Part shown: positions 8,576 to 16,931 of the stretch, in pieces
Numbering within the stretch: the stretch's first letter is position 1
Layout of the letters: each line of letters opens with the position of its first letter
NCBI GenBank assembly: GCA_963787375.1
Contig: CAWBCR010000020.1
Span: 1 to 64,000 of the forward strand
Length of the DNA: 64,000 nucleotides
Origin: CAWBCR01 sp963787375
Lineage (GTDB): Bacteria; Chloroflexota; Anaerolineae; Aggregatilineales; UBA3940
Direction: 5' to 3'
Position numbers and translations under genes: made by a program
The notes under the pieces: generated by a model
The model's input: only the letters and a program-made list of their open reading frames with translations
Told to the model about the DNA's origin: nothing
Databases searched by the model: none

Positions 8576-9607
8576 CTACTTCGAATAGAAGCACAGAGGT
8601 GCTTCCTGCCCCGCCATACCAGCGACTTGTTCAGGGGTCGCCCCAAACACGGACTCAAAGTTCTCCATTTCGGCTGGGTTCAAGTTCTCTCCGAGAAGGA
8701 TCTCCCGAAACGACGACTGTGAGTTCGTCACGTCTTCGAGAGGATTTATCACAAACAGATTGTCCGCAGCGGGCTGGTCGGGCTCTGCAGGCGCTCTTAA
8801 GCACACTCTGACGACTCTGCCGCGCCTCTCTATTGTGCTGTGGCGCATGTACCTATAGCTTATTCCATTCGAATAGAGGATTAATAGGTTGATGACTGCA
8901 TCTTGTCCCCCAATCAATTCCTCTATAGAAACCAGGAGTTTCGCTGGAGGCCCCATCTCCTGCAGCAGGCGTTGCGGGGACATGTCGACCGTGTAACCTG
9001 GTATATAGAACAGATTCCATCTAAAGCCGATTGCAGCCAGCCGATAGTCAGATGTCCACAAATACGTCCCCATCGCGAACAGGCTGCCTTCTGAGTACCG
9101 TACATCGTGCCACTCATAGGCCATGATGAGAAGTGAATCATCGTTTGACAGCATCACCGTTGGAGGAGACCCCAACAGACTCTTCAATACTTGCTGGGTC
9201 TCCTCAGGAGTCGACTCGCCCGGTCGTAAGCCGTTCCAGCAGGGAAACTGGCAATCGGCACTCTGACCGGCGAAGAAGAAATCGCCCAGTGGGAAGTAGT
9301 TCTCGCTCGCCAGCGGGAGCCCCGGCGTTGGTACGATAGGTGTGCCAATAACAGGCGTAGAGGTCGGGAAAGGCGTAAGGGTGGGGGTTGGCGTGGGTGT
9401 CGCCGTGAGCTGCTCTGTCCGTACGCCAGTGGATGTGAGTTCAGCGGCAGATGTCGCCTGAAGTGATGTCGGTGAGACAGTCTCATAGACCGCTGTGCCA
9501 GATGACACGCCAGCGCAAGAGGAGAGAGTAGATGAGATAATACATGGCACAATGATAAAGTGCTGGACCGCAAAGATGTACCTAAGCATTGATTTCATGC
9601 ACATCAT
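8576..9607 (-). CDS. Lipoprotein, candidate immunity/partner of the RHS metallopeptidase tip
   Basis: 343 residues. An N-terminal hydrophobic segment ends in a lipobox-like SSTLSSC, followed by a Thr/Pro-rich linker (TATPTPTPTLTPFPTSTPV) and a ~220-residue domain with CQFPCWNGLRPGESTPEETQ near its start. No named family was assigned. ATG 9607 lies 3 bases after the stop of the RHS metallopeptidase tip, and its GGGAG ribosome binding site lies inside the tip's last codons, so the two are co-translated. Base composition is lower in GC than the flanking chromosome. A surface lipoprotein next to a toxin tip suggests extracytoplasmic protection, which is inference. Confidence 0.75.
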   Translation of the reverse strand: MMCMKSMLRYIFAVQHFIIVPCIISSTLSSCAGVSSGTAVYETVSPTSLQATSAAELTSTGVRTEQLTATPTPTPTLTPFPTSTPVIGTPIVPTPGLPLASENYFPLGDFFFAGQSADCQFPCWNGLRPGESTPEETQQVLKSLLGSPPTVMLSNDDSLLIMAYEWHDVRYSEGSLFAMGTYLWTSDYRLAAIGFRWNLFYIPGYTVDMSPQRLLQEMGPPAKLLVSIEELIGGQDAVINLLILYSNGISYRYMRHSTIERRGRVVRVCLRAPAEPDQPAADNLFVINPLEDVTNSQSSFREILLGENLNPAEMENFESVFGATPEQVAGMAGQEAPLCFYSK

Positions 9608-9610
9608 TGC

Positions 9611-11515
9611 TCAACTCCCGTTGCACGTAACAATGCCGAGTGCACACCGAGCCAATTCGTTTTGGGTAGTACCACCGTGTCCCAGCATCCAGTCTGCGAT
9701 GAGATCCGCACTATATTCGCACCAAGTGCAAGTGCTTTTGCCTTTTGCCTTCACTGTGGAATAGTCCGCCCAGTACCGCGCCGCACTAATCTCCAGAGGT
9801 GGTGGGTCGGGATTTCTGGTACATTCGTCCCGTATACCAATCCCACGCCCCATTCTGAGAGGTACTATCTGTCAGGTTATGAGCGAACTCGTGGGCAACG
9901 ATATTCAGGTATTCCATGGAGTCAGGATAATGTGACGAGCCGTTGAGACCGGCGTAAGCGAAGTCGATTATCCCATTGCCGTGATTTTGACCCAGCCAGC
10001 CAGGATTGCCGGGATATCCGTAGTTGTAGTCCCTAGCCCCAGGATAATCTTTGTACTTCACTGGTTTGAGGATGTTGACTGTCGTCTGGCCCATGACGTT
10101 CGTGAATGCTTGATAGCGATCCAGTTTCACTCCTTCTTTCTGATTTTGCGTAGAAGCAAAGGTTTCTCCCATATCGTGCACAGCGCGTAGTATCGTCTGG
10201 TATGCGTTGATCTTCTCTCCACCCGTGACCTCCACGTCTCCGGGCGTGACACCATATTTGCCGAGTTCTTTCTCCAGGTAATCCACAGTGTCCACGCGGG
10301 TTTGGGCCTGTGGTTCCCACCCTTCTGCCTGAGCCAGCGCAGGCTTATTAACTAAAATCTGGGTTGTTTGCTGGGCTTAAATCAGTGCTAACGGCAGTCT
10401 GTACTGTAATAGAGACCATCGATCACGGCACATGCCCACTCGGATCTGATGTAAGTGATCGGCGAGTTGAAGGCATATGCGTACCTATTCAGCGCCTGCG
10501 GATTCCCCGCCCCCGGCACGACGCTGTCCGCCGAGATGAACCTCCTCAGCTCGGGTAGGTAGTACCGCGCCCCGTAGTACATCAACCCACCCGCCGACCG
10601 GTCCACGCGCTGGCCGGTAAAGCCGAAGTCGGTCAGTGTCGACGAGCTCGCCAGTGCCGTATCTCCCCGAACGGCGCATACAGCACGTCGCTGCCAGCGA
10701 CCTTGTCGCCGCTCGCGTCGCTCAGCACGCTGGTGCTGCCCAGGTGGTCGGCGTGGCGGAAGTACAGCCCGGCCTCGTCGCCGCCGATGATGCGGAAGGC
10801 CCCGGCCACGCCGTAGTACACGGTGCGGCTCTCCTCCGTCCCGCCGACCAGCTTAATCTCCATCCCCGCCACGTACACCGTCGTCGTGACCGTCACGCCG
10901 TCGTCGACGACCCGCTTGACGCGGCCCGCCGCTGCCATCGTACACGTATACGTCGTATGGACTCGTCGGCGCACGTCACCTCTCTCAGCACCTCGATCAC
11001 CAGCCGGTTCTCGGCGTCGAAGGCTGTAGGCACCACGTCATGTCGTCCTGCTGTGCGGCTCGGTCATGTTGCCGTTGGCGTCGTAGCCCTCAAACGTCGA
11101 GTTATCGCTCAGCGCCGTCACCGCGTGCGGCCCGGCCCCGTCGCCGTAGGTGTAGGCTAGGTCTTCCTCGGTCACCAGCCCGCTGCCCTGCCCATTGGTG
11201 AAGCCACCCACGAAGGCCGTCACCCCCTGCGTGCGAGTGGTCGCGCTGCCGCCGGTCGTGAGCGGTGCTGTCCAGCGGGTTGAAGGCCGCCGGCCCCTGC
11301 GCCGATTTGCCGCTCAGCACGCCGCCGCCCGGCCCCACCGCGCCGCGCGTCAGGTGGCCCGCCCACGGGCCGCCGCCGGCCACGTCCAGCGTGAAGTGCG
11401 CCAGGTTGCCGATCTCATTATACGCGTATTCCCGCCGCTCGACCGTCGCCCCGCCCGACCCGCTGTCGGCCACGCCAGCGTGAAGTGCGTCAGGCCTGCG
11501 CTCATTTTACGCGTA
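9611..11515 (-). pseudogene. RHS-repeat protein, 5'-truncated and frameshifted, with a C-terminal HExxH metallopeptidase tip
   Basis: Reading leftward from about 11515 are YD-repeat pieces (REYAYNEIGNLAHFT; GYDANGNMTE), then the RHS core (FRHADHLGSTSVLSDASGDK; YYGARYYLPELRRFISAD; QALNRYAYAFNSPITYI). At the DPSGH junction near 10445 several indels occur. The tip opens near 10378 and contains NIVAHEFAHNLTD, a zincin HExxH motif. After one frameshift near 9800 it continues with CTWCEYSADLIADWMLG, where the Glu of EYSAD could be the third zinc ligand. The stop is at 9611-9613. RHS proteins normally exceed 1,000 residues; most of the N-terminus is missing. Confidence 0.78.
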
Positions 11516-11621
11516 TCCCGCCACCCTACCGCCTCATTCTCTCCCGCTCGGGAGAAGGGGCGGGGGATGAGGGTTTGCAAACTCTAACCTCCCCGTTATA
11601 CGGATGCTCAACGCAAACCCC
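11516..11621. other. Spacer between the truncated RHS and the terminase-like gene, with a partial family A repeat
   Basis: It carries an incomplete family A inverted repeat (ctctcccgctcgggagaagg at about 11540). The RHS homology ends immediately beside it, so the repeat may mark the truncation point. No gene is evident. Confidence 0.5.
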
Positions 11622-11674
11622 TTGACGCCTCCCCCGCATCTGTCGTACACTCATCCTGTATAGAACAAACGTTC
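11622..11674 (+). promoter_or_regulatory. Promoter with LexA-like (SOS) box
   Basis: TTGACG at 11622-11627, an 18-base spacer and TACACT at 11646-11651 form a sigma70-type promoter. A GAACAAACGTTC palindrome at 11663-11674 overlaps the likely start region. It matches the GAAC-N4-GTTC core of Gram-positive-type LexA boxes. A nearly identical site is at 41492. Downstream, AAAGGAGG is present around 11740, but no standard start codon follows at the usual distance. Confidence 0.55.
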
Positions 11675-11772
11675 GATTATTGCGCTGCGGCGCAGCCTAC
11701 GCAGGTTAAGATTGCCGCGCAGTGAGGCGCTTTCAGCGCAAAGGAGGTAGCAAGTTCGCCAAGGATTCTTAG

Positions 11773-12986
11773 TTACTACCCAAGCTGAGGCGTGCCCAGC
11801 GCAAGATCGCAGCACACCCGGCCCGTTTCAAGGTCGTGGCGTGCGGGCGGCGCTGGGGCAAAACAACCCTCGGAATGGTGATGGCCGTCCACCACGCTCT
11901 CGACGGCCAGCGCGTGTGGTGGGTCGCGCCCACATATCATCTGGCCTTCCACCCCTGGCGCACATTCAAACGGCGATTTGCCGGCTGAGTGGGTATCAAA
12001 AAGTGAATATGACAGGCACATCGAGCTTCCCGGCGGCGGCTCCATCACCGTCAAGACTGCCGATAACCCCGACGGGCTGCGCGGCGTCGGCCTCGACCTG
12101 CTGATCGTCGATGAGGCGGCGTTTGTCGCCGAGGAGGCGTGGGTCGCCGCGCTGCGGCCCTCCCTCTCAGATCGCAACGGCAGGGCGCTGATCATCTCGA
12201 CGCCGCGCGGGCGCAACTGGTTCTTCCACGCCTTCATGCGGGGCCGCGATCCGTCAAACGGGCTGTGGCAGTCGTGGCAGCACCCCACCGCCGAGAACAC
12301 CGCCATCGCCCCCGCCGAGCTGGACGAGGTGCGGACGCTCCTGCCGCAGCGCATCTTCGAGCAGGAGTACGAGGCGCAGTTCCTCCCCGACGGCGGCACG
12401 GTGTTCCGCAGCGTGCGCGGGGCCATCCTGCCCGACTGCGCCCACCGGGCCGCTGCCCGGCCACCGCTACCTGATGGGCGTCGACTTTGGCCGCGCCTTC
12501 GACTTCACCGCCCTGGCCGTCCTCGACGCCTCCGCGTCACACGGCGGCCTGCCCCGCCCGGCGCTCGTCGCGCTGGAGCGTTTCTCGGAGGTGAGCTGGC
12601 GGCTGCAGCGGGCGCGCATCGCCCGGCTGGCGCGGCTCTGGGACGTGCGGGCGGTGCTGGCCGAGGCCAACGCCATGGGCGAGCCCAACATCGAGGCGCT
12701 GCTCGCCGAGGGCGTGCCGGTCAGCGCCTTCACCACCACCGCGCTGACCAAGCCCCCGCTGATCGAGTTGCTGGTCAAGGCCATCGAGGACCGCGAGATC
12801 GGCCTGCTGGACGACCCGGCGCTGATCGCCGAGCTGGAGGCGTACACCTACAGCGCCAGCCCCTACACCGGGCGCTATCGCTACAGCGCGCCTTCCGGCC
12901 AGCACGACGACACGGTGATCGCGCTGGCGCTGGCCTGGCACCTGGCCGCAACCCCGCGCCTGACGTTTGGCATCGCCGTGGTGTGA
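11773..12986 (+). CDS. Phage terminase large subunit-like ATPase/nuclease, frameshifted
   Basis: The ATPase half shows Walker A VVACGRRWGKTTLG, then WWVAPTYHLAFHPWRTFKR, ELPGGGSITVKTADNPDGLR, Walker B LDLLIVDEAAF and the coupling motif ALIISTPRGRNW. The C-terminal RNase H-like nuclease half has GVDFGRAFDFTALAVL, VLAEANAMGEPN and SGQHDDTVIALALAW, giving the expected acidic residues. Indels near 11985 and 12455 split it. The 5' end is unclear: the frame is open from 11773 but no ATG/GTG/TTG is well placed. There are no other phage genes in the window, so it is an orphan or domesticated gene. Confidence 0.8.
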
Positions 12987-13073
12987 GGCGCGGCTCGCGC
13001 CCGCTGGTTGACACGCCGCCTGAATCCATCCATACTGGCCTCGCTGCTTGTCTCCCATCAAAGAGAGCGCGGT

Positions 13074-13514
13074 ATGAAGCCATTTCCTGAGCACGGCGTG
13101 TGCTTTGCCTGCGGCACGCAGAACCCGCACGGCATCGGCATCCAGTGGTTTGTGCGCGACGACGGCGCGCTGACCGGCACCATCAGCCTAAGCCTCTACC
13201 AGCAGGGGCCGCCCGGCCACGCCCACGGCGGCGCGACCGCGGCGCTGCTCGACGACGCGATGGGCCTGGCGGTGTGGGCGGCGGGCCACCAGGTCGCCGC
13301 CGTCAACCTCACCGTCGATTATCGCAAGCCGGTCCCGCTCGGCCAGCCGATCACCATCACCGGCTGGATGACCTCCCGGCAGGAGCGCGTGATCCACACC
13401 GCCGGGACGATCAGCCTGCCCGATGGCACGGTCGCCGTCGAGGGGCGTGGCATCTACGTCGAGGCTCCGCAGTTGTTCGCGGGCGTGGGGGGCTTCGACT
13501 CGGCATCGACCTGA
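13074..13514 (+). CDS. PaaI-family hotdog-fold thioesterase
   Basis: 146 residues from ATG 13074 (AAAGAGAG upstream). It opens with a Cys-containing CFACGTQNPHGIGIQW block typical of this branch, then the hotdog signature GHAHGGATAALLDDAMG, followed by VNLTVDYRKPVPLGQPITIT. Family members hydrolyse acyl-CoA thioesters. The HGG-N(8)-D arrangement corresponds to the active-site helix of PaaI/YbgC-type enzymes. The gene is intact and appears independent of the terminase-like gene upstream. Confidence 0.9.
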   Translation: MKPFPEHGVCFACGTQNPHGIGIQWFVRDDGALTGTISLSLYQQGPPGHAHGGATAALLDDAMGLAVWAAGHQVAAVNLTVDYRKPVPLGQPITITGWMTSRQERVIHTAGTISLPDGTVAVEGRGIYVEAPQLFAGVGGFDSAST

Positions 13515-13538
13515 GAGGCCATAGGGGGGAACTGCATC

Positions 13539-14120
13539 ATGAACCGTAACCTGATCGCCGTCATGGCGGTGGCATGTGTGGCCCTGATCGGGGTGGCCAT
13601 GGTCGGCGGCAGCGAGGCGTGGATCGGGCTGGGCGCGATGCTGGTGGGCGTTGGGCTGGCGCTGGTTGTCCGGCTGGCCGTGCGCCGCGCAGCGCTTGCC
13701 CGCAGGGACCGCCAGCCCCCGCCGGAGCGCGAGCTGATCGCCGACGCAAAGCGGCCCACGCTGCTGATTGGGCTGTTGGTGCTGGTGGTGGCCATCTTCG
13801 GCCTGCTGGCCGCTGGGCTCACCGGGAACCTCGGACCGACGGGCGGCGCGCCTGCCACGCCCGCGCCTGCCGCCGAACCGATCGCGCGGACGGTTAGCCC
13901 GCTGGCCGGGCTGGGGCTGCCGGCGGCAGGGCTGGTGCTGGGGCTTGCAGCGCTGGCTGGCGTGTGGATCGTCGCGCGGCGCAGGAAGCCCGCCGCCGGC
14001 TCTGACAGCAGCCGCGTCGACTGGCAGGACGTGCTCGGCGCGGAGGACGGCGAGGAGGGCGACATGGGCGAAGATTCCGGCGACCTGAGCTTCTGGGTCG
14101 ACCGGCTGAAGAAGAAATAG
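13539..14120 (+). CDS. Hypothetical membrane protein with four hydrophobic segments
   Basis: 193 residues. The N-terminus has two close membrane segments (LIAVMAVACVALIGVAMVGG; WIGLGAMLVGVGLALVVRLA). A basic cytoplasmic loop is followed by a third segment (LLIGLLVLVVAIFGLLAAGL), an Ala/Pro-rich loop, a fourth segment (LGLPAAGLVLGLAALAGVWI) and an acidic tail ending in FWVDRLKKK. No family recognised. GGGGGG precedes ATG 13539. It follows the thioesterase by 24 bases and may share its transcript. Confidence 0.75.
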   Translation: MNRNLIAVMAVACVALIGVAMVGGSEAWIGLGAMLVGVGLALVVRLAVRRAALARRDRQPPPERELIADAKRPTLLIGLLVLVVAIFGLLAAGLTGNLGPTGGAPATPAPAAEPIARTVSPLAGLGLPAAGLVLGLAALAGVWIVARRRKPAAGSDSSRVDWQDVLGAEDGEEGDMGEDSGDLSFWVDRLKKK

Positions 14121-14156
14121 GGCCGCGCTCCATCCTCCCCGCGACTTGACCGGCGC

Positions 14157-14393
14157 TTACAGCGAGTTGACGAAGCGCTTGGCCTCGGCCAGATCCGCGT
14201 CCGTCTTTTCCCGGTACAGCTTGATGGCGTCCATCTCCTTGCCAAGCCGTTTGAGCTCTGTCACATCGGGGAACAACGCCGCTGGACTTTCGTCGTAGGT
14301 CAGCTCCAGATGCTCCAGCAGAAACTGCACGGCGCGCTCCAGCTTCGCAACCCGGGTGTTCAGGTCCCCGAAGGCCATGTTAGGGTCGTTCAT
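14157..14393 (-). CDS. Small hypothetical protein, predicted helical
   Basis: 78 residues from ATG 14393 (AAGGGAG upstream), preferred to the longer frame starting at 14432. The sequence MAFGDLNTRVAKLERAVQFL has a leucine-spaced, coiled-coil-like pattern, and a second helix-rich half contains ELKRLGKEMDAIKLYREKT. No known family was recognised. Confidence 0.65.
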   Translation of the reverse strand: MNDPNMAFGDLNTRVAKLERAVQFLLEHLELTYDESPAALFPDVTELKRLGKEMDAIKLYREKTDADLAEAKRFVNSL

Positions 14394-14492
14394 ATTCGCT
14401 CCCTTTACCCAGCCGGCTGATTTTGCCCACATTCTACACCCGATTGCTATAGCGCAAGCGAACCACCTGCGCGTGGCGTGTTCCCAATCCGC

Positions 14493-14521
14493 TTGACTCC
14501 CGGCCCGATCCCGGCTACCAT
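14493..14521 (+). promoter_or_regulatory. Promoter of the SRPBCC gene
   Basis: TTGACT at 14493-14498, a 17-base spacer and TACCAT at 14516-14521. The predicted start near 14528 leaves a ~75-base leader containing a terminator-like hairpin before ATG 14604. Confidence 0.5.
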
Positions 14522-14543
14522 GGATCCATCGACCTATACGCGA

Positions 14544-14574
14544 AGCAGCGCTGCCTTTGGGCGGCGCTGCTTTT
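14544..14574 (+). terminator. Terminator-like hairpin in the leader of the SRPBCC gene
   Basis: agcagcgc (14544-14551) pairs with gcgctgct (14564-14571), and TTTTC follows. Since it lies between a good promoter and the coding start it could act as an attenuator, or it could end a short RNA. Confidence 0.45.
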
Positions 14575-14603
14575 CAGTTCTTCTCACACAAGGGGCTTGC
14601 GAT

Positions 14604-15069
14604 ATGTCCAGCAGTGCCACACAGCACGTCGTGCGCAGCGCGGTTCTCATGCTCAACGCGCCGCCGGAGGTCGTCTTCCCGCTGTTCGGCCCGGTCCGCG
14701 AGGCGGAATGGTCGCCGGGCTGGGAGCCGACCCTCCTGTACGCCGCCTCGTCGCTGGGCGAAGGCAAAGGCACGGTGTTCACCACCGCGCACCCCGGCCA
14801 GCCCGACACGGTGTGGATCATCGCCGAATGGGACGCCGCGCGCCGGGTCGTGGAGTATGCGCGCGTCGCGCCCGGCGACCACGCCGCGCAGATCCGCATC
14901 GAATGCGAGCCGGGGCCGGACTCCGCCACTACCCGCGCGCGGGTGACGTACACGCTCACCGCGCTGACTCCCCACCGGCAGCCCCACGCTCGACCGTTTC
15001 AGCGAGGCGCACTACCGGGACGCGTTCATGCCGCACTGGCAGCAGGCGATCAACGCCCGGCTGGGGTAG
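14604..15069 (+). CDS. SRPBCC (START-like) family protein, frameshifted near the end
   Basis: Starts MSSSATQHVVRSAVLMLNAP with PPEVVFPLFGPVREAEWSPG, the N-terminal signature of polyketide cyclase/dehydrase-type ligand-binding proteins. The beta-sheet region includes VWIIAEWDAARRVVEYARV. A one-base shift near 14970 restores the C-terminal helix (DRFSEAHYRDAFMPHWQQAI) and a TAG at 15067-15069. The fold forms a hydrophobic ligand pocket; ligand and role are unknown. A strong promoter and hairpin lie upstream. Confidence 0.8.
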
Positions 15070-15119
15070 GGTGCAACCCTCGGTTCATTCCTGCGTACAG
15101 GTATATGCCACGTGGACTA

Positions 15120-15148
15120 TTGACAATATAAATGTCCGCCTTTACTAT
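15120..15148 (+). promoter_or_regulatory. Strong sigma70-type promoter upstream of a 36-codon ORF
   Basis: A perfect TTGACA at 15120-15125, a 17-base spacer, and TACTAT at 15143-15148. The surrounding DNA is AT-rich compared with neighbours. It is one of the best promoter matches in the window, yet the only downstream reading frame before the exporter cluster is a small one. Confidence 0.6.
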
Positions 15149-15233
15149 ATCAAGGTGTGGCTTAACAGGATTAAGTATCTGCCCGAAAGTCCTTTCGGCG
15201 GAGCGCCTGAGCCGCACGCCACTGGAGGCAGGA

Positions 15234-15344
15234 ATGGACGAATCGCAGACGCCCCGGCACGTCATCAGCGGCGAGATCGCGCAGCCGGCAGGCGAGATCA
15301 GCGTTGAGGCGGGCATTGGCGCGGTGGCGATAGTGAATGCCTAG
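15234..15344 (+). CDS. Possible small protein, 36 residues
   Basis: ATG 15234 is preceded by TGGAGGCAGGA, a good ribosome binding site, and by a consensus promoter ~90 bases earlier. The peptide starts MDESQTPRHVISGEI and ends EAGIGAVAIVNA. It has no membrane segment and no recognised family. It could also be the leftover start of a deleted gene. Downstream of it (15345-15545) are a partial family A repeat and a short GC hairpin. Confidence 0.4.
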   Translation: MDESQTPRHVISGEIAQPAGEISVEAGIGAVAIVNA

Positions 15345-15545
15345 GCGGTTCGGGGGCTTGCCACGTCCCTTCTGGCCGCGCACCTCACCCCCTGACTGGC
15401 CCGCATCGTGGGCAGGTCGTGGGGGTAAGGCAAGGGGCACATGCCCCTGCCCCACCGGCAACCGCAGCCGCTCTCGGAGCGTATATTAATCAGACAAACA
15501 GCCCCTTCGCCGGGCTGAGACAACCATAATCTTCGAGGTGGATGG

Positions 15546-16859
15546 ATGAGTGAGAGTATTCGGACCGAAACGCGCGAGCCCTCAATGACGCCGTTCTTTA
15601 TTGTATGGGGCGCGCAGGCGTTGTCGCTGGTTGGCAGCCAGCTTGTTCAGTTTGCGCTGGTATGGTGGCTCACCGAAAAGACCGGCTCGGCGACCGTGCT
15701 GGCCTTCGCCACGATGATGGCCGTCCTGCCGCAGATCTTCCTGGGCCCGGTCGCCGGCGCGCTGGTCGACCGCTGGAACCGGCGCATCGTGATGCAGGTG
15801 GCCGACGGCAGCATCGCGCTGGCGACGGTCGTCATCGCGGTGCTGTTCGCCACCGGCGCGGTGCAGGTGTGGCACATCTACGTGCTGATGTTCCTGCGCG
15901 CGGCGGGTGGCGCGTTCCACTGGCCTGCCATGCAGGCCTCGACCACGCTGATGGTCCCCGAGCGGCACCTGTCGCGCATCGCCGGGCTGAACCAGTCGCT
16001 GAACGGCATCGCGCAGATCGCCGCGCCGCCGCTGGGCGCGCTGCTGCTGGCCGTCCTGCCGATGCAGGGCATCCTGTCGATTGACATCAGCACGGCCATC
16101 GTGGCCATCAGCATCCTGTTCTTTATCGCCATCCCGCAGCCGGAGCGCAAGGAGACGCCGGGTGAGGCTTCCGCCAGGCCGTCGGTCGTCGCCGACCTGC
16201 GCGAGGGGCTGGCCTTCGTGTGGGGCTGGCCGGGCCTGATGGTCATCCTGGCCTTCGCTATGCTGATCAACCTGCTGGTGACGCCGGCCTTCTCGCTGCT
16301 GCCGCTGCTCGTCACCGAGCATTTCCACGGCGCGGCGGCGCAGTACGCCACGCTTGAGGCGACTATCGGCGTCGGCATGATCGCCGGCGGCCTGCTGCTG
16401 AGCGTGTGGGGCGGCTTCAAGAAGCGAGTGGTCACCGCCATGCTGGCCTTGATCGGTATGGGCACGGGGCTGATACTGGTCGGCTTTGTGCCGTCATATA
16501 TGCTGTGGGGCGCGGTCGCGGCGCTGCTGGTGGTGGGCCTGATGAACCCCATCGCCAACGGATCGCTGTTCGCGGCGCTCCAGACGCTCGTCCCGCCCGA
16601 CATGCAGGGCCGCGTCTTCACGCTGGTGATGGCGGGCTCATCGGCCATGATACCGATCGGGCTGGCCGTCGCCGGGCCGCTGGCCGACGCGTTAGGCGTG
16701 CCGGTGTGGTTCGTCATCGGCGGCGTTGCCACAGTCCTGATGGGCGTCAGCGGGCTGCTGATCCCGGCGGTGATGAACATCGAGGAACAGATGAGCACGC
16801 CCGCCGGAGCCGTCGCGCTGACCGGCGAGGAGATCGCGGAGCCGGTGCCCGCCAGATAG
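15546..16859 (+). CDS. MFS exporter, DHA3 family (tandem copy 1)
   Basis: 437-residue integral membrane transporter with about 12 hydrophobic segments. The loop 2-3 motif A is GALVDRWNRRIVMQVADGSI, the central loop motif is SVWGGFKKRVV, and a second-half signature is VPPDMQGRVFTLVMAGS. This matches drug:H+ antiporters of the DHA3/MefA-like branch. It is the most divergent of the four tandem copies: it lacks the ~20-residue Gly-rich loop before the last helices seen in the other three. A palindrome (16881-16904) separates it from copy 2. Confidence 0.9.
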   Translation: MSESIRTETREPSMTPFFIVWGAQALSLVGSQLVQFALVWWLTEKTGSATVLAFATMMAVLPQIFLGPVAGALVDRWNRRIVMQVADGSIALATVVIAVLFATGAVQVWHIYVLMFLRAAGGAFHWPAMQASTTLMVPERHLSRIAGLNQSLNGIAQIAAPPLGALLLAVLPMQGILSIDISTAIVAISILFFIAIPQPERKETPGEASARPSVVADLREGLAFVWGWPGLMVILAFAMLINLLVTPAFSLLPLLVTEHFHGAAAQYATLEATIGVGMIAGGLLLSVWGGFKKRVVTAMLALIGMGTGLILVGFVPSYMLWGAVAALLVVGLMNPIANGSLFAALQTLVPPDMQGRVFTLVMAGSSAMIPIGLAVAGPLADALGVPVWFVIGGVATVLMGVSGLLIPAVMNIEEQMSTPAGAVALTGEEIAEPVPAR

Positions 16860-16880
16860 AAGACCCGACATACCCGTGGC

Positions 16881-16904
16881 AGGGGCACGGCATGCCGTGC
16901 CCCT
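16881..16904. repeat. GC-rich dispersed palindrome, copy 2
   Basis: A perfect 24-bp palindrome with core ggcacggcatgccgtgcc, between exporter copies 1 and 2, followed by GTTTGTT on the plus strand. It could act as a terminator. Related copies are at 4995 and 35146. Confidence 0.8.
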
Positions 16905-16931
16905 GTTTGTTCCGCCACAGGAGCGCATCGC

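Noticed and set aside
11516..12986. A prophage
   Set aside because: Only a terminase-like gene is present. No portal, capsid, tail, integrase or lysis gene was found on either side.
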